Source: an uncultured Bacilli bacterium (GTDB taxonomy: Bacteria; Bacillota_I; Bacilli_A; RF39; UBA660). Taken from it: 56,803 bases of DNA. Positions 25,740 to 34,297 of the stretch are shown here, in pieces (within the stretch, counting starts at the first letter, position 1; every line of letters begins with the position of its first letter). The notes beneath the pieces were generated by a model, which was given only the letters and a program-made list of their open reading frames with translations, ran no database searches and was not told the origin of the DNA. The position numbers and the translations under genes were made by a program. Location: assembly GCA_910586425.1 (NCBI GenBank), contig CAJUHL010000005.1, forward strand, positions 1-56,803, given 5' to 3'.

Positions 25740-26741
25740 ATGGCGGAAAATAGCCAATCTAGAAAATGGCAACTGACTATAAATAACCCCCAAGAACATG
25801 GAATAACGGACGAGTTTATACGAGAACAATTATTAAAATTTGCCCCCGAATATTATTGTATGGGTCGAGAGATTGGAAACAAGACCAAGACCGAACATAT
25901 ACATCTTTTTATCTATTCTAAATCTCCTATGAGGTTTACAACTATTAAAAATCGTTTCCCTATGGCTCATATAGAAAAAGCATACGGAAGTATTAGAGAT
26001 AATATAGATTATATACAAAAAAAGGGTAAGTGGGAAAATACCGCAAAAGAAGAAACTACCATTGAGGGCAGTTTTGTAGAACATGGAACGGTACCTACCG
26101 AACTAATAGAAAAAGACGCAACTATGGGTAAATTGTTAGAAGATATAAAAGACGGGAAATCTATTATTGAAATTATAGAAGATAATCCACAATTTGCATT
26201 TAAGATTAAAGATATAGAAACTATTAGACAAACTTATCTTAATGAAAGATATTCACGAGAAAATCGTGATTTGATAGTGACATATTTAAGTGGTCCAAGC
26301 GGTGTGGGAAAAACATTTAGTATTTTTAAAAAACATAAAGCAGATAATATTTGCCGTATAACAAGTTATAATTCAAGCCAAGGCGGTATAATTTTTGATA
26401 ATTATGATAGGTCGCAAGATGTACTTGTTTTTGAGGAATTTAGAAGTCAAATAAACCTAGAAAGCATGTTAAATTATTTAGATGTTTACCCACTACGACT
26501 TCCCGCTAGATACAATAATAAAGTGGCATGTTATACGAGGGTTTATATTACATCAAATGTTCCATTTGAAAATCAATATGCGGAATATAAACTGAATTCA
26601 AGAGATTATGCAGTATATAAAGCATGGTGTCGGCGAGTTCATAATATTTATGAAATGGTAAAAGAGCAAGACGGCTCTATAAAAATAATCACACATAAAG
26701 AAACTAAAAAAGAGGAGGAAAAAGTTATTGAAAATAAATAA
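25740..26741 (+). CDS. rep: CRESS-type Rep: HUH endonuclease plus superfamily 3 helicase
   Basis: A 333-residue replication initiator with the full CRESS-DNA virus/pCRESS plasmid layout. Endonuclease motif I is WQLTINNP (10-17), motif II HIHLFI with His53 and His55, and motif III YIQK with nicking Tyr91 and Lys94. The superfamily 3 helicase follows: Walker A GPSGVGKT (185-192), Walker B VLVFEEF (about 228-234) and motif C YITSN (269-273). GGAGGT precedes ATG 25740. It should nick the TAGTATTAC loop upstream and may serve as relaxase with the downstream coupling ATPase. The end overlaps that gene by 14 bases. Confidence 0.92.
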   Translation: MAENSQSRKWQLTINNPQEHGITDEFIREQLLKFAPEYYCMGREIGNKTKTEHIHLFIYSKSPMRFTTIKNRFPMAHIEKAYGSIRDNIDYIQKKGKWENTAKEETTIEGSFVEHGTVPTELIEKDATMGKLLEDIKDGKSIIEIIEDNPQFAFKIKDIETIRQTYLNERYSRENRDLIVTYLSGPSGVGKTFSIFKKHKADNICRITSYNSSQGGIIFDNYDRSQDVLVFEEFRSQINLESMLNYLDVYPLRLPARYNNKVACYTRVYITSNVPFENQYAEYKLNSRDYAVYKAWCRRVHNIYEMVKEQDGSIKIITHKETKKEEEKVIENK

Positions 26742-28245
26742 AATAATTGAAATAAAAGATAAAATTAAAGGTTGGTATTGTAAAAGTAAAATAGTATCTA
26801 TTATTCAATCTATACTTTTAATTACATTTAAGGTTTTAAAATATATAATATGGCAATTATTTTATCATTGGAAGATTGGAGTATTTTTACTAACTATTAT
26901 ATGTTTATATTATTTCAATCAAAATGAAACATTGATAAATAAAGTTTTTGATTTTCATATTTTAAATTTCTATATTGCAAAAGTAATTACTTTATATGAT
27001 TTTCATAAAAATTTACAAATATCACAATATGTTTTAGAAGGTGCAATATTATTATTGATTATGTTATCTTTAATTTTTAGTTTTAGACTAAAGGATCTAA
27101 AACAAAACAAAATTAACAAAATTAAAGTATTGAAAGAAAAAGGTGTTGAATTACCATATTTTACATGGCGAACTAGATTGTGGTTAAACTTAAAAATAGC
27201 AGTATGGTATTGGAATATGAACGGAATAGACCCTAAAGTATTTGAAAGTGATGAGTTTAAAGGTAGTTTTCAGTCGGCATTTAATGTCACATTCATTGAT
27301 AAACAACCCGTAAAAAATAGTAAAAATACAATAAAATTGTTAGTTGCAAGTCGTAGATATAGTTTGCCTAACAAAATTTCAATAGATATACGAGATATAG
27401 ACTATTTTGGTCCTATATTTTTATTAGGGGAAAATTTAATAGGAAAAATAAAAATTGATATAAGTAAAAGACCTCATTTATTAATCGCAGGAGATACAGG
27501 AAGTGGTAAATCGGTGCTAATCGATTCACTTATTTATCAAGCCATGTTAAAAGGCTATGTGATTCGAGCATGTGACCCAAAACAAACTGAATTTAACGGG
27601 TGGCACAATCTTACTATAAGAAATACTAATCTTTTGAATACTGAAATTAAAGCTAGTCAATTTTTAAGAACAATGGATTTAAAAGGAACTTTAGAAGATT
27701 TAAAACTCATAGAAAAAGAATTAAGATTAAGACAAATGATTTTTGCAGATGTAAAATGTAGAAATATAGATAAATACAACAAAAAATTACACCATACAAA
27801 ATCAAGTATTCCTTTAAGTCGTGTAATTTATATTTTTGACGAGTTTGTAGAAATGATAACATCACAAGATAAAAAGACTGTATCGGAAATAGAACGAATA
27901 TTGAAACTCATAGCAACAAGAGGTCGTTCACTTGGTATACATCTTATTTTATCGTCACAAAGACCCGATTGTAATTTACTAGACGGACAAATAAAATCTA
28001 ATCTTTCCAATAGAATATGTGGTAGAATGCCTGATAGGTCGGCATCCGAAACGGCTTTAGGTAAAGGGAATTATGATGCATGTACTTTAATAGGTGAAGA
28101 CGAATTAGGTAAATTTGTTACAAATGACGGTAAATGTTTTAAAGGTTATTTGCTTGATACTGATAAATTAACGGAAGAATTACACGAGCAATATGACAAA
28201 AAAGATACAAGCAATCTAGGAGGAAATAATAATGTTGAGCAATGA
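26728..28245 (+). CDS. TcpA/FtsK-like coupling ATPase
   Basis: A 505-residue membrane-bound DNA pump. Two hydrophobic segments lie in the N-terminal third (about 45-63 and 100-120). The cytosolic FtsK/SpoIIIE-type ATPase has Walker A AGDTGSGKS at about 254-262, Walker B VIYIFDEFVEM, and RGRSLGIHLILSSQRPD, typical of TcpA (Tn916 Orf21-like) proteins. TTG 26728 has GAGGAGGA eight bases upstream and overlaps rep. It should bring the Rep-DNA complex to a mating channel supplied by a co-resident conjugative element. Confidence 0.88.
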   Translation: MKINKIIEIKDKIKGWYCKSKIVSIIQSILLITFKVLKYIIWQLFYHWKIGVFLLTIICLYYFNQNETLINKVFDFHILNFYIAKVITLYDFHKNLQISQYVLEGAILLLIMLSLIFSFRLKDLKQNKINKIKVLKEKGVELPYFTWRTRLWLNLKIAVWYWNMNGIDPKVFESDEFKGSFQSAFNVTFIDKQPVKNSKNTIKLLVASRRYSLPNKISIDIRDIDYFGPIFLLGENLIGKIKIDISKRPHLLIAGDTGSGKSVLIDSLIYQAMLKGYVIRACDPKQTEFNGWHNLTIRNTNLLNTEIKASQFLRTMDLKGTLEDLKLIEKELRLRQMIFADVKCRNIDKYNKKLHHTKSSIPLSRVIYIFDEFVEMITSQDKKTVSEIERILKLIATRGRSLGIHLILSSQRPDCNLLDGQIKSNLSNRICGRMPDRSASETALGKGNYDACTLIGEDELGKFVTNDGKCFKGYLLDTDKLTEELHEQYDKKDTSNLGGNNNVEQ

Positions 28246-28375
28246 AAAAAGTACGATTTGCCCCCGTACTTTTGCCCAATATCTTGCATGTATTGATAAA
28301 CCTAGTATAACAAATAACTTTCATATTGACAAGCACCCTATCATACCTTTTATTGAGGGGTTGAAATATGAATAA
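28232..28375 (+). CDS. Tiny hypothetical protein (47 aa)
   Basis: ATG 28232 has AGGAGGA seven bases upstream and overlaps the end of the TcpA-like gene. The product begins MLSNEKSTICPRTFAQYLAC and has no recognised domain. Tight packing, overlap with the next tiny gene and good ribosome binding site support translation. Small proteins at this place are common between coupling-protein and integrase genes of such elements; function unknown. Confidence 0.6.
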   Translation: MLSNEKSTICPRTFAQYLACIDKPSITNNFHIDKHPIIPFIEGLKYE

Positions 28376-28493
28376 ATATAAAATTGTAGTATCTAGTGAA
28401 TTTCTAACGGACACAACAACGGACGAGTTTCTATCGCTTTTTAATGATAAATTGGCGACCCTATTTATCTATTATGAACAACAAACAAGTTAA
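28368..28493 (+). CDS. Tiny hypothetical protein (41 aa)
   Basis: ATG 28368 overlaps the previous tiny gene by 8 bases and has GAGGGG seven bases upstream. The product (MNKYKIVVSSEFL... ending YYEQQTS) is hydrophilic with no recognised motif. Translational coupling with its neighbour is likely. It could be an accessory factor for the recombinase, but nothing in it proves this. Confidence 0.5.
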   Translation: MNKYKIVVSSEFLTDTTTDEFLSLFNDKLATLFIYYEQQTS

Positions 28494-28511
28494 ATATTAA
28501 ATAAAGGCTGA

Positions 28512-28550
28512 AATAATACAAGTTATAGTGTATAATATACTTGTATTATT
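28512..28550. promoter_or_regulatory. Perfect 12-bp inverted repeat before the recombinase gene
   Basis: AATAATACAAGT 28512-28523 and ACTTGTATTATT 28539-28550 flank a loop containing TATAAT at 28531-28536. A repressor bound here would block a promoter for the recombinase; alternatively the hairpin with its short T run ends the upstream operon. Confidence 0.55.
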
Positions 28551-28586
28551 TTGACCTTAACATGTAATTAAGGAAAGGAATATTAT

Positions 28587-30485
28587 ATGTTAAGTGAACA
28601 AAAAGGCGGTGAAACTTATTCTTATAATAATACAAAATCAAGTTATAGTATTCAAAATGTTTCGTTAGAAGATTATACAAGTTCGGTTGAGTATAAAGCA
28701 ATCAAAGATTTACTTGTAGAAGATAGTCTTATTTATTGTACTGAATTTATAAGAAAACTATTAGATATTAAAAAGCCAAATGATACCACTTGTTTTACTT
28801 GTGGCGAGGGCAATCAAATAGTCTATAAGTTAGGGTATGGAAAAAGGACTTTATTGTATGTTCGATTATCAGTTGAAGATATACAAAGAAAAGATACAAC
28901 GGTTAGTAAAAGTATTTTAAATCAGTTGCTATTGCTACTACAATATTGCAAAGACCATGACCTAGAAGTTGTTGGCATTTTCTATGAGGAAGATATAAGC
29001 GGTGGCGATGAAAGTAGACCCGAGTGGAACAAGTCCTTAACTTTTTGTGAAAGAGGACACACCGACACTTATATTTGCAAAACACAATCACGATTTGCAA
29101 GAGATGTTGAAATGATAGAACGATACTTGCATAAAAGATTTATTGAGTGGAATATTCGTTTTTTAAGTATTGTAGACCATAGCGACACATCACAAAAAGG
29201 AAATAAACTACAAAGACAAATAACCGCAATCGTTGATGAAAATAAAATTGCTGAACAATCAATAAATACTAAAGCAACTTTACGAGGTAAAAATAAGGCG
29301 GGACAATGGACGGGGTCTTTTGCTTGTTATGGCTATATAGAAGACCCAAACGACCAATATCATCTAGTAGTAGACCCACCCGCAGCCCAAGTGGTGCAAA
29401 CAATATATAAAATGTATGCGGAGGGTATGGGGTACTTTAAAATATGTAAGTATCTTAATGAACATAATATACCTACACCAAGTAAATATAAGAAATTACA
29501 AGGGTCAAACTTTGTATGTCCTGTTGCCCCAAATGGTAGCGAGTTTTGGAACATTGATACGGTTGCAAAAATATTGAAAGATGAAACATACGACGGGTTA
29601 TTGATACAAAATAGAACGGAAACAATCTCACATAATATTAAGAAGTCAAGAAAATTGCCAAAGAGTGAGCAAACTATTGTTGCTTGTGCTCATGAAAGAA
29701 TTGTTGACCCTATTATATCAAGAATAGTACGAGATAAATTTGAGGCAAGGGCGAAAAAGTCAAGTGATAGTGATGACACTATACATGCAAGACCTAAACC
29801 CGATAAAAACGGCGAGGTACATATTTTTAGTCAAAAAGTATACTGTGCTCATTGTGGGAAAATTTTTCAAAAGACTAATGCTAAAAGTGGTCCTAGGAAA
29901 AACCCAACAAAGAAAGCATATTTACTATGTAGAACAAAGAAAAGAACTTGTGGAACGGGTTGTGATAATAACTCATCAATTCGTATTGAAGTCTTGGAAC
30001 AAATAGTACTAGACGAAATTAACAAACAAATAGAGAACTACTATAATCAATCTAAATTTGAAAAAAGTTATTATGAGAAGAAAGTAAACACCAATTATGA
30101 AAAAGATATAAAAGCACTAGAGGAAGAAAAGACCACCATTGAAAAGAAAATAAAAGATAATACCAATCGTTTTGCTTTACTTTATGAAGATAGAGCGAAC
30201 GAGATTATAACAACACAAGAATTTATGTTGTTGAAAACAAAATATAATGATGAAATAGAAAGGTTTAATAATCGTGTAAGTGAGATTGATAATACCATAA
30301 TCAATTTACGAAAGAAGAAAGACCAACAAATACACGAGCAAGATATATTTAAACAATATAGACATATTGATAAATTAGATAGACTTGTTGTTGAAACCTT
30401 TATATCAAAAATAATTGTTGGAAAAGTTGATAAAGAAACAAACGAAAGGGCTATAAATATTGTTTGGAATATTTGTAGCACCTAG
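28587..30485 (+). CDS. Large serine recombinase (integrase/excisionase of the element)
   Basis: A 632-residue serine integrase. After an unusual N-terminal extension of about 95 residues, the resolvase domain begins RTLLYVRLSVED, where Ser is the catalytic nucleophile; later Arg-rich KTQSRFARD completes the active site. A recombinase domain (GFACYGY-like segment SFACYGYIEDP, KYLNEHNIPTPS) follows. Then come a zinc ribbon (VYCAHCGK...LLCRTKKRTCGTGC) and a C-terminal coiled coil. AAGGAAAGG precedes ATG 28587. The gene ends 22 bases before attR, the usual place. It should integrate and excise the element at CATGG. Confidence 0.93.
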   Translation: MLSEQKGGETYSYNNTKSSYSIQNVSLEDYTSSVEYKAIKDLLVEDSLIYCTEFIRKLLDIKKPNDTTCFTCGEGNQIVYKLGYGKRTLLYVRLSVEDIQRKDTTVSKSILNQLLLLLQYCKDHDLEVVGIFYEEDISGGDESRPEWNKSLTFCERGHTDTYICKTQSRFARDVEMIERYLHKRFIEWNIRFLSIVDHSDTSQKGNKLQRQITAIVDENKIAEQSINTKATLRGKNKAGQWTGSFACYGYIEDPNDQYHLVVDPPAAQVVQTIYKMYAEGMGYFKICKYLNEHNIPTPSKYKKLQGSNFVCPVAPNGSEFWNIDTVAKILKDETYDGLLIQNRTETISHNIKKSRKLPKSEQTIVACAHERIVDPIISRIVRDKFEARAKKSSDSDDTIHARPKPDKNGEVHIFSQKVYCAHCGKIFQKTNAKSGPRKNPTKKAYLLCRTKKRTCGTGCDNNSSIRIEVLEQIVLDEINKQIENYYNQSKFEKSYYEKKVNTNYEKDIKALEEEKTTIEKKIKDNTNRFALLYEDRANEIITTQEFMLLKTKYNDEIERFNNRVSEIDNTIINLRKKKDQQIHEQDIFKQYRHIDKLDRLVVETFISKIIVGKVDKETNERAINIVWNICST

Positions 30486-30512
30486 TTTGGTATAGCAGTA
30501 TCAAGGGCATGG

Positions 30513-31692
30513 TGGGAGTGATCCAGGCGCTGTTGCAAATGGTGTTCAAGAAAAAGATTTAAACTTGCAAATAGCCCGTTATATGTATGAACAGTTTCAA
30601 AATAGGGGAATTCCTGTAACATTAATTCGTAGCACAGATGAAACCATTAGTCCAACAGAACGTGTTAATAGAATACTTGCTGCCTATGGTGATAACCCTA
30701 ATGTAGTTGTTATTTCCAATCACATTAATGCATCAGGATCAGCAACATCGGGCGCAGAGGGTGCTGAAGTAATCTATGCTTTGAGAAATGATGATACACT
30801 TGCCAAAAATATATTACAGGCGATTGGAAACCAAGGGCAAGTTGTAAGAACCTATTATCAAAGACGATTACCAAGTGATACTTCAAAGGACTACTACTTT
30901 ATTCACAGAAATACAGGTAGTACCCAACCTGTGATTGTAGAATATGGATATATTGACAATCCATCCGATTTAGCACGTATTCAAAATAATTATAAAAAAT
31001 ATGTGGATGCTGTTGTAAATGCAGTTATCGCAACCAAACAAGGGCAAACTATTCCGTCTGCACCAGGAACAGGAACTTCTTATGTGGTGAAACCAGGAGA
31101 TAGTTTATGGAGTATCGCAAATCGCTATAATACTACTGTAAATGCAATTAAAAATATGAATAATCTAACAAGTAATACCCTATCAGTAGGGCAGGTACTA
31201 CAAATACCAACCAGTACATCTACTGGGACAGGAACAACTTATACTGTAAAATCAGGGGATAGTCTATGGAGTATCGCAAATCGTTATAATACTACTGTGG
31301 ATGCGATTAAAAATGCCAATAATTTAACTAGCAATACCTTATCGATTGGGCAAGTACTGCAAATACCAACGAGTACATCTACTGGGACAGGAATAACTTA
31401 TACTGTAAAATCAGGGGATAGTTTATGGAGTATTGCAAATCGTTATAATACTACTGTAAGTGCAATCAAAAGTGCCAACAATTTAACAAGTGACATACTA
31501 TCCATTGGGCAAGTACTACAAATACCAACGAGTACATCTACTGGGGCAGGAACTACTTATACCGTGAAATCAGGAGATAGTTTGTGGAGCATTGCGAATC
31601 GTTATAATACTACTGTCGATGCCATCAAAAAAGCGAGTGGAATTATCAGTAATAATTTAACCATTGGTCAAGTATTAACCATTCCAAATTAG
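30513..31692 (+). pseudogene. 3' part of the N-acetylmuramoyl-L-alanine amidase with four LysM repeats
   Basis: The rest of the Amidase_3 domain (GSDPGAVANGVQEKDLN, where Glu is the second zinc ligand, then VVISNHINASG with a third ligand His, and IVEYGYIDNP) is followed by four LysM peptidoglycan-binding repeats. The only internal start, TTG 30565, would give a protein lacking the first two zinc ligands, so the integrated form should be catalytically dead. Joined to 20998-21035 it gives 405 residues. With the PdaA-like deacetylase 2.8 kb upstream of the head it could form the cortex lactam pathway, or it may be a vegetative autolysin. Confidence 0.88.
31081..31692 (+). repeat. Four tandem LysM-coding repeats of 159 bp
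   Basis: Repeat units begin at 31081, 31240, 31399 and 31558, exactly 159 bases (53 codons) apart, each encoding GDSLWSIANRYNTTV and, in the first three, a Thr/Ser-rich linker STSTG. High nucleotide identity suggests recent duplication or gene conversion, so repeat number may vary between strains. Confidence 0.9.
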
Positions 31693-31716
31693 AAACGGAT
31701 TTTTACCCGTTTTTTT
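31693..31716 (+). terminator. Intrinsic terminator after the amidase
   Basis: AAACGG 31693-31698 pairs with CCGTTT 31707-31712, followed by T residues. Confidence 0.8.
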
Positions 31717-31776
31717 GGTATTTATATTACGTTGTAAAATCAATGTTTTTAGTATATAATGAGACTGGTGATTCTT

Positions 31777-32754
31777 ATGTGGAAGATAGGCGATGTGGTA
31801 ATTCAAAATAAGATAGTGCTTGCCCCTATGGCAGGTATTTCTAATAGTGCTTATCGGACACTTATCAAAGAAATGGGCTGTGGTTTAATTTATGCAGAAA
31901 TGGTAAGTGATAAAGCCATAGAATATGGAAATCAGAAAACCATTGATATGCTATATATGACGGATTGTGAACGTCCTATTGCTCAACAAATATTTGGGTC
32001 TGACAAGGCATCCTTTGTAAAAGCTGCTAAATATATATACGAAACCATGCATCCTGATATCATTGATATTAATATGGGATGTCCAGTTCCTAAAGTTGCT
32101 CTACGTGCACAGGCAGGTAGTGCTTTATTAAAAGATAGTGAAAAAGTATTTGAGATTGTAGAAAGTGTAGTCAAAGCGGTTCCAATTCCTGTTACTGTAA
32201 AAATAAGAAGTGGTTGGGATCAAAATCATATCAATGCTGTTCAAATTGCGCAGGTAGTCGAAAAAGCGGGTGCCAAGGCCATCGCGATTCATGCGAGAAC
32301 AAGAAGTCAAGGCTATAGTGGAAAAGCTGATTGGAATCTGATTAAAGCGGTAAAAGAAAGTGTGCAAATTCCAGTGATTGGAAATGGAGACATTCTATCT
32401 TGCTATGATGCACAACGCATGTTAGAAGAAACTGGTTGTGACGCCGTTATGATAGGAAGAGGTGTTCTTGGGAATCCATGGTTGATTCGAGATTGTGTCA
32501 ATTATTTAGAAAAGGGCGAAAAACCTACTGTTGTTTCTTCCAAAGAAAAAATAAAGATGATGTTGAAGCACTTCGAGCTTTTGCTTGCAACCAAATCGGA
32601 GAAAGTAGCGGTGCTGGAAATGCGCAGTCATATAGCTTGGTATTTAAAAGGAATTTCGGGGACCAACGAACTGAAAAATCAAATGTTTAAAACAAAAACA
32701 GCAGAGGAGTTGAAAGAACAATTGATGCAATTTCAACAAACCATAGAAAAATAA
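31777..32754 (+). CDS. dusB: tRNA-dihydrouridine synthase B
   Basis: Flavoenzyme that reduces uridine in the tRNA D-loop. The FMN-binding start LAPMAGISNS and catalytic Cys102 in DINMGCP are clear. KIRSGWD, IAIHARTRSQGYSGKADW and NGDILS follow, as does the phosphate-binding end DAVMIGRGVLGNPWL. The segment after the catalytic Cys (VPKVALRAQAGSALL) differs from the usual VVKNGAGSAL but keeps the GSALLK element. ATG 31777 is preferred over ATG 31759 because GGTGAT lies six bases upstream and the product starts MWKIGDV like other DusB proteins. 325 residues. Confidence 0.92.
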   Translation: MWKIGDVVIQNKIVLAPMAGISNSAYRTLIKEMGCGLIYAEMVSDKAIEYGNQKTIDMLYMTDCERPIAQQIFGSDKASFVKAAKYIYETMHPDIIDINMGCPVPKVALRAQAGSALLKDSEKVFEIVESVVKAVPIPVTVKIRSGWDQNHINAVQIAQVVEKAGAKAIAIHARTRSQGYSGKADWNLIKAVKESVQIPVIGNGDILSCYDAQRMLEETGCDAVMIGRGVLGNPWLIRDCVNYLEKGEKPTVVSSKEKIKMMLKHFELLLATKSEKVAVLEMRSHIAWYLKGISGTNELKNQMFKTKTAEELKEQLMQFQQTIEK

Positions 32755-32818
32755 TGGATTTTCCTTTCCTATCATGATACAATAAAGAAAATTCATATTA
32801 AAAATAAGAGGTGAAATT

Positions 32819-34297
32819 ATGCGAGAATTATCAGAACAAGAGCAAGTCAGAAGAGAAAAAGTAGAAAGTATAAGAGAATTTTGTAATCCTTATCCAGAAC
32901 GATATGAAGTAACACATACGTTAAAAGAAGCAGGTACACTTCCAGACGGAATTACAGATGTTTCCATTGCAGGAAGAATTATTTTTATGCGTAAAATGGG
33001 GAAATTAAGTTTCATTCGGATTCGTGATTTAGAAGGCGATATGCAACTGGAATTTAAAATTGATGTAATAGGAGAGGAACACTATAATTTCTTTAAGAAA
33101 CAAATTGATGCTGGAGATTTTATTGGTGCGAAAGGGGAAATTTTTACCACACAAACGGGTGAAAAAACATTACGAGTACAAAGTTTTACATTTTTAGGTA
33201 AGGCCTTAAGACCACTTCCAGAAAAGTTCCATGGACTTGTTGATACAGAATTAAAATATCGTCAGAGATATGTAGATTTAATCATGAATGAAGAAAGTAG
33301 AAAAGTCTTTTTAGGCAGGAGTAAATTTTATAATTTTTTACATCGTTATTTAGCAGAACATGGCTTTTTGCAAGTTGAAACACCAATTATTCAAACAGCG
33401 GTATGTGGAGCAAGTGCCAAACCTTTTTACACACACCACAATGCTTTAGATTTGGACTGTAATTTAAGAATTGCGCCAGAAACTTATTTAAAGCAGTGTA
33501 TTGCAGCTGGCTTCAATCGTGTTTATGAAGTAGCTAAATGTTTTCGAAATGAGGGGATGGACTGTGAACATCTCCAAGAATTTACCCAAGTAGAATGGTA
33601 CGCATCTTTTTGGAACTATGAAGATAATATAAAATTCTATACAGGATTTATCAAATCTCTATTAATGGAACTAACTGGTACTACGCAAATAGAATATCAA
33701 GGTCGTACACTGGATTTTGGAAAAGAAAGTTGGGATCGTATTAATTACTGTGAAACTATGGAACAGGTCCTTGGCTTTGATTTTTTATCCATTGAAGAAC
33801 CTCAAGAATTGAAAGAGAAAATTATTGCTTCAGGTTTATTTACAGAAGGAGATTTAGCAGACTATAAATCATTAAGTCAAATTATTGATTTTGTATATAA
33901 GAAAAAAATTCGTGTCAATATTATGAATCCTACCATTATTTATAATTATCCTAGCGTTTTGATTCCACTTGCTAGAAGAAATGATACAGATGACAGAAGA
34001 ATTGATGTATTTCAAGTGGTTGCAGCTGGGACTGAGTTATGTAAAGCATATTCAGAACTTGTCAATCCAATGGAACAACGTGCAGCTTTTGAAGGTCAAT
34101 TAAAAGCAAAATCACAAGGTGATGATGAAACTATGGAGATGGATGAAGACTTTTTACTTGCGATGGAGCAAGGTATGCCCCCTATTTCGGGTCTTGGTTT
34201 TGGAATTGACCGTTTGATGATGTTAATTTATGATGTAGCGTCTGTTAGAGATGTTGTATTATTTCCAATGATGAAACCAGTAGAAAAGGAAAACTAA
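32819..34297 (+). CDS. lysS: Lysyl-tRNA synthetase, class II
   Basis: Charges tRNA-Lys. The N-terminal OB-fold anticodon-binding domain (about 45-145, SIAGRIIFMRKMGKLSF) precedes the class II catalytic core. The core has motif 2 VAKCFRNEGMDCEH and motif 3 SGLGFGIDRLMM near the end. At 492 residues it is full length. GAGGTG precedes ATG 32819. The next gene starts inside the lysS stop region (TAATG overlap), so the phosphatase is translationally coupled. Confidence 0.95.
   Translation: MRELSEQEQVRREKVESIREFCNPYPERYEVTHTLKEAGTLPDGITDVSIAGRIIFMRKMGKLSFIRIRDLEGDMQLEFKIDVIGEEHYNFFKKQIDAGDFIGAKGEIFTTQTGEKTLRVQSFTFLGKALRPLPEKFHGLVDTELKYRQRYVDLIMNEESRKVFLGRSKFYNFLHRYLAEHGFLQVETPIIQTAVCGASAKPFYTHHNALDLDCNLRIAPETYLKQCIAAGFNRVYEVAKCFRNEGMDCEHLQEFTQVEWYASFWNYEDNIKFYTGFIKSLLMELTGTTQIEYQGRTLDFGKESWDRINYCETMEQVLGFDFLSIEEPQELKEKIIASGLFTEGDLADYKSLSQIIDFVYKKKIRVNIMNPTIIYNYPSVLIPLARRNDTDDRRIDVFQVVAAGTELCKAYSELVNPMEQRAAFEGQLKAKSQGDDETMEMDEDFLLAMEQGMPPISGLGFGIDRLMMLIYDVASVRDVVLFPMMKPVEKEN

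Larger units (their letters stand above)
21031..30512 (+). mobile_element. Integrative (mobilizable) element with CRESS-type Rep, TcpA-like ATPase and serine recombinase
   Basis: A 9.48-kb element inserted in the amidase gene. Boundaries are the shared CATGG at 21031-21035 (attL) and 30508-30512 (attR). Contents in order: left-end terminator, small hypothetical gene, ribbon-helix-helix repressor, structured leader RNA, surface protein and class B sortase, zinc-ribbon protein, XRE-like protein, small accessory protein, CRESS-like origin, rep, tcpA-like gene, two tiny genes, large serine recombinase next to attR. There are no mating-pore (VirB4/VirB6) genes and no phage structural genes, so it is best described as mobilizable, relying on another element for transfer. 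The Rep, coupling protein and integrase trio resembles streptococcal mobilizable elements with viral-type Reps. Confidence 0.9.

Noticed and set aside
21031..30512. Interpretation as a prophage or a complete conjugative element
   Set aside because: No capsid, tail, terminase, lysin or mating-pore genes are present. Only Rep, a coupling ATPase and the recombinase remain, so a mobilizable element fits better.
31081..31692. Regularly spaced repeats as a CRISPR array
   Set aside because: The 159-base units are in frame and encode LysM domains; there are no short repeats with unique spacers.
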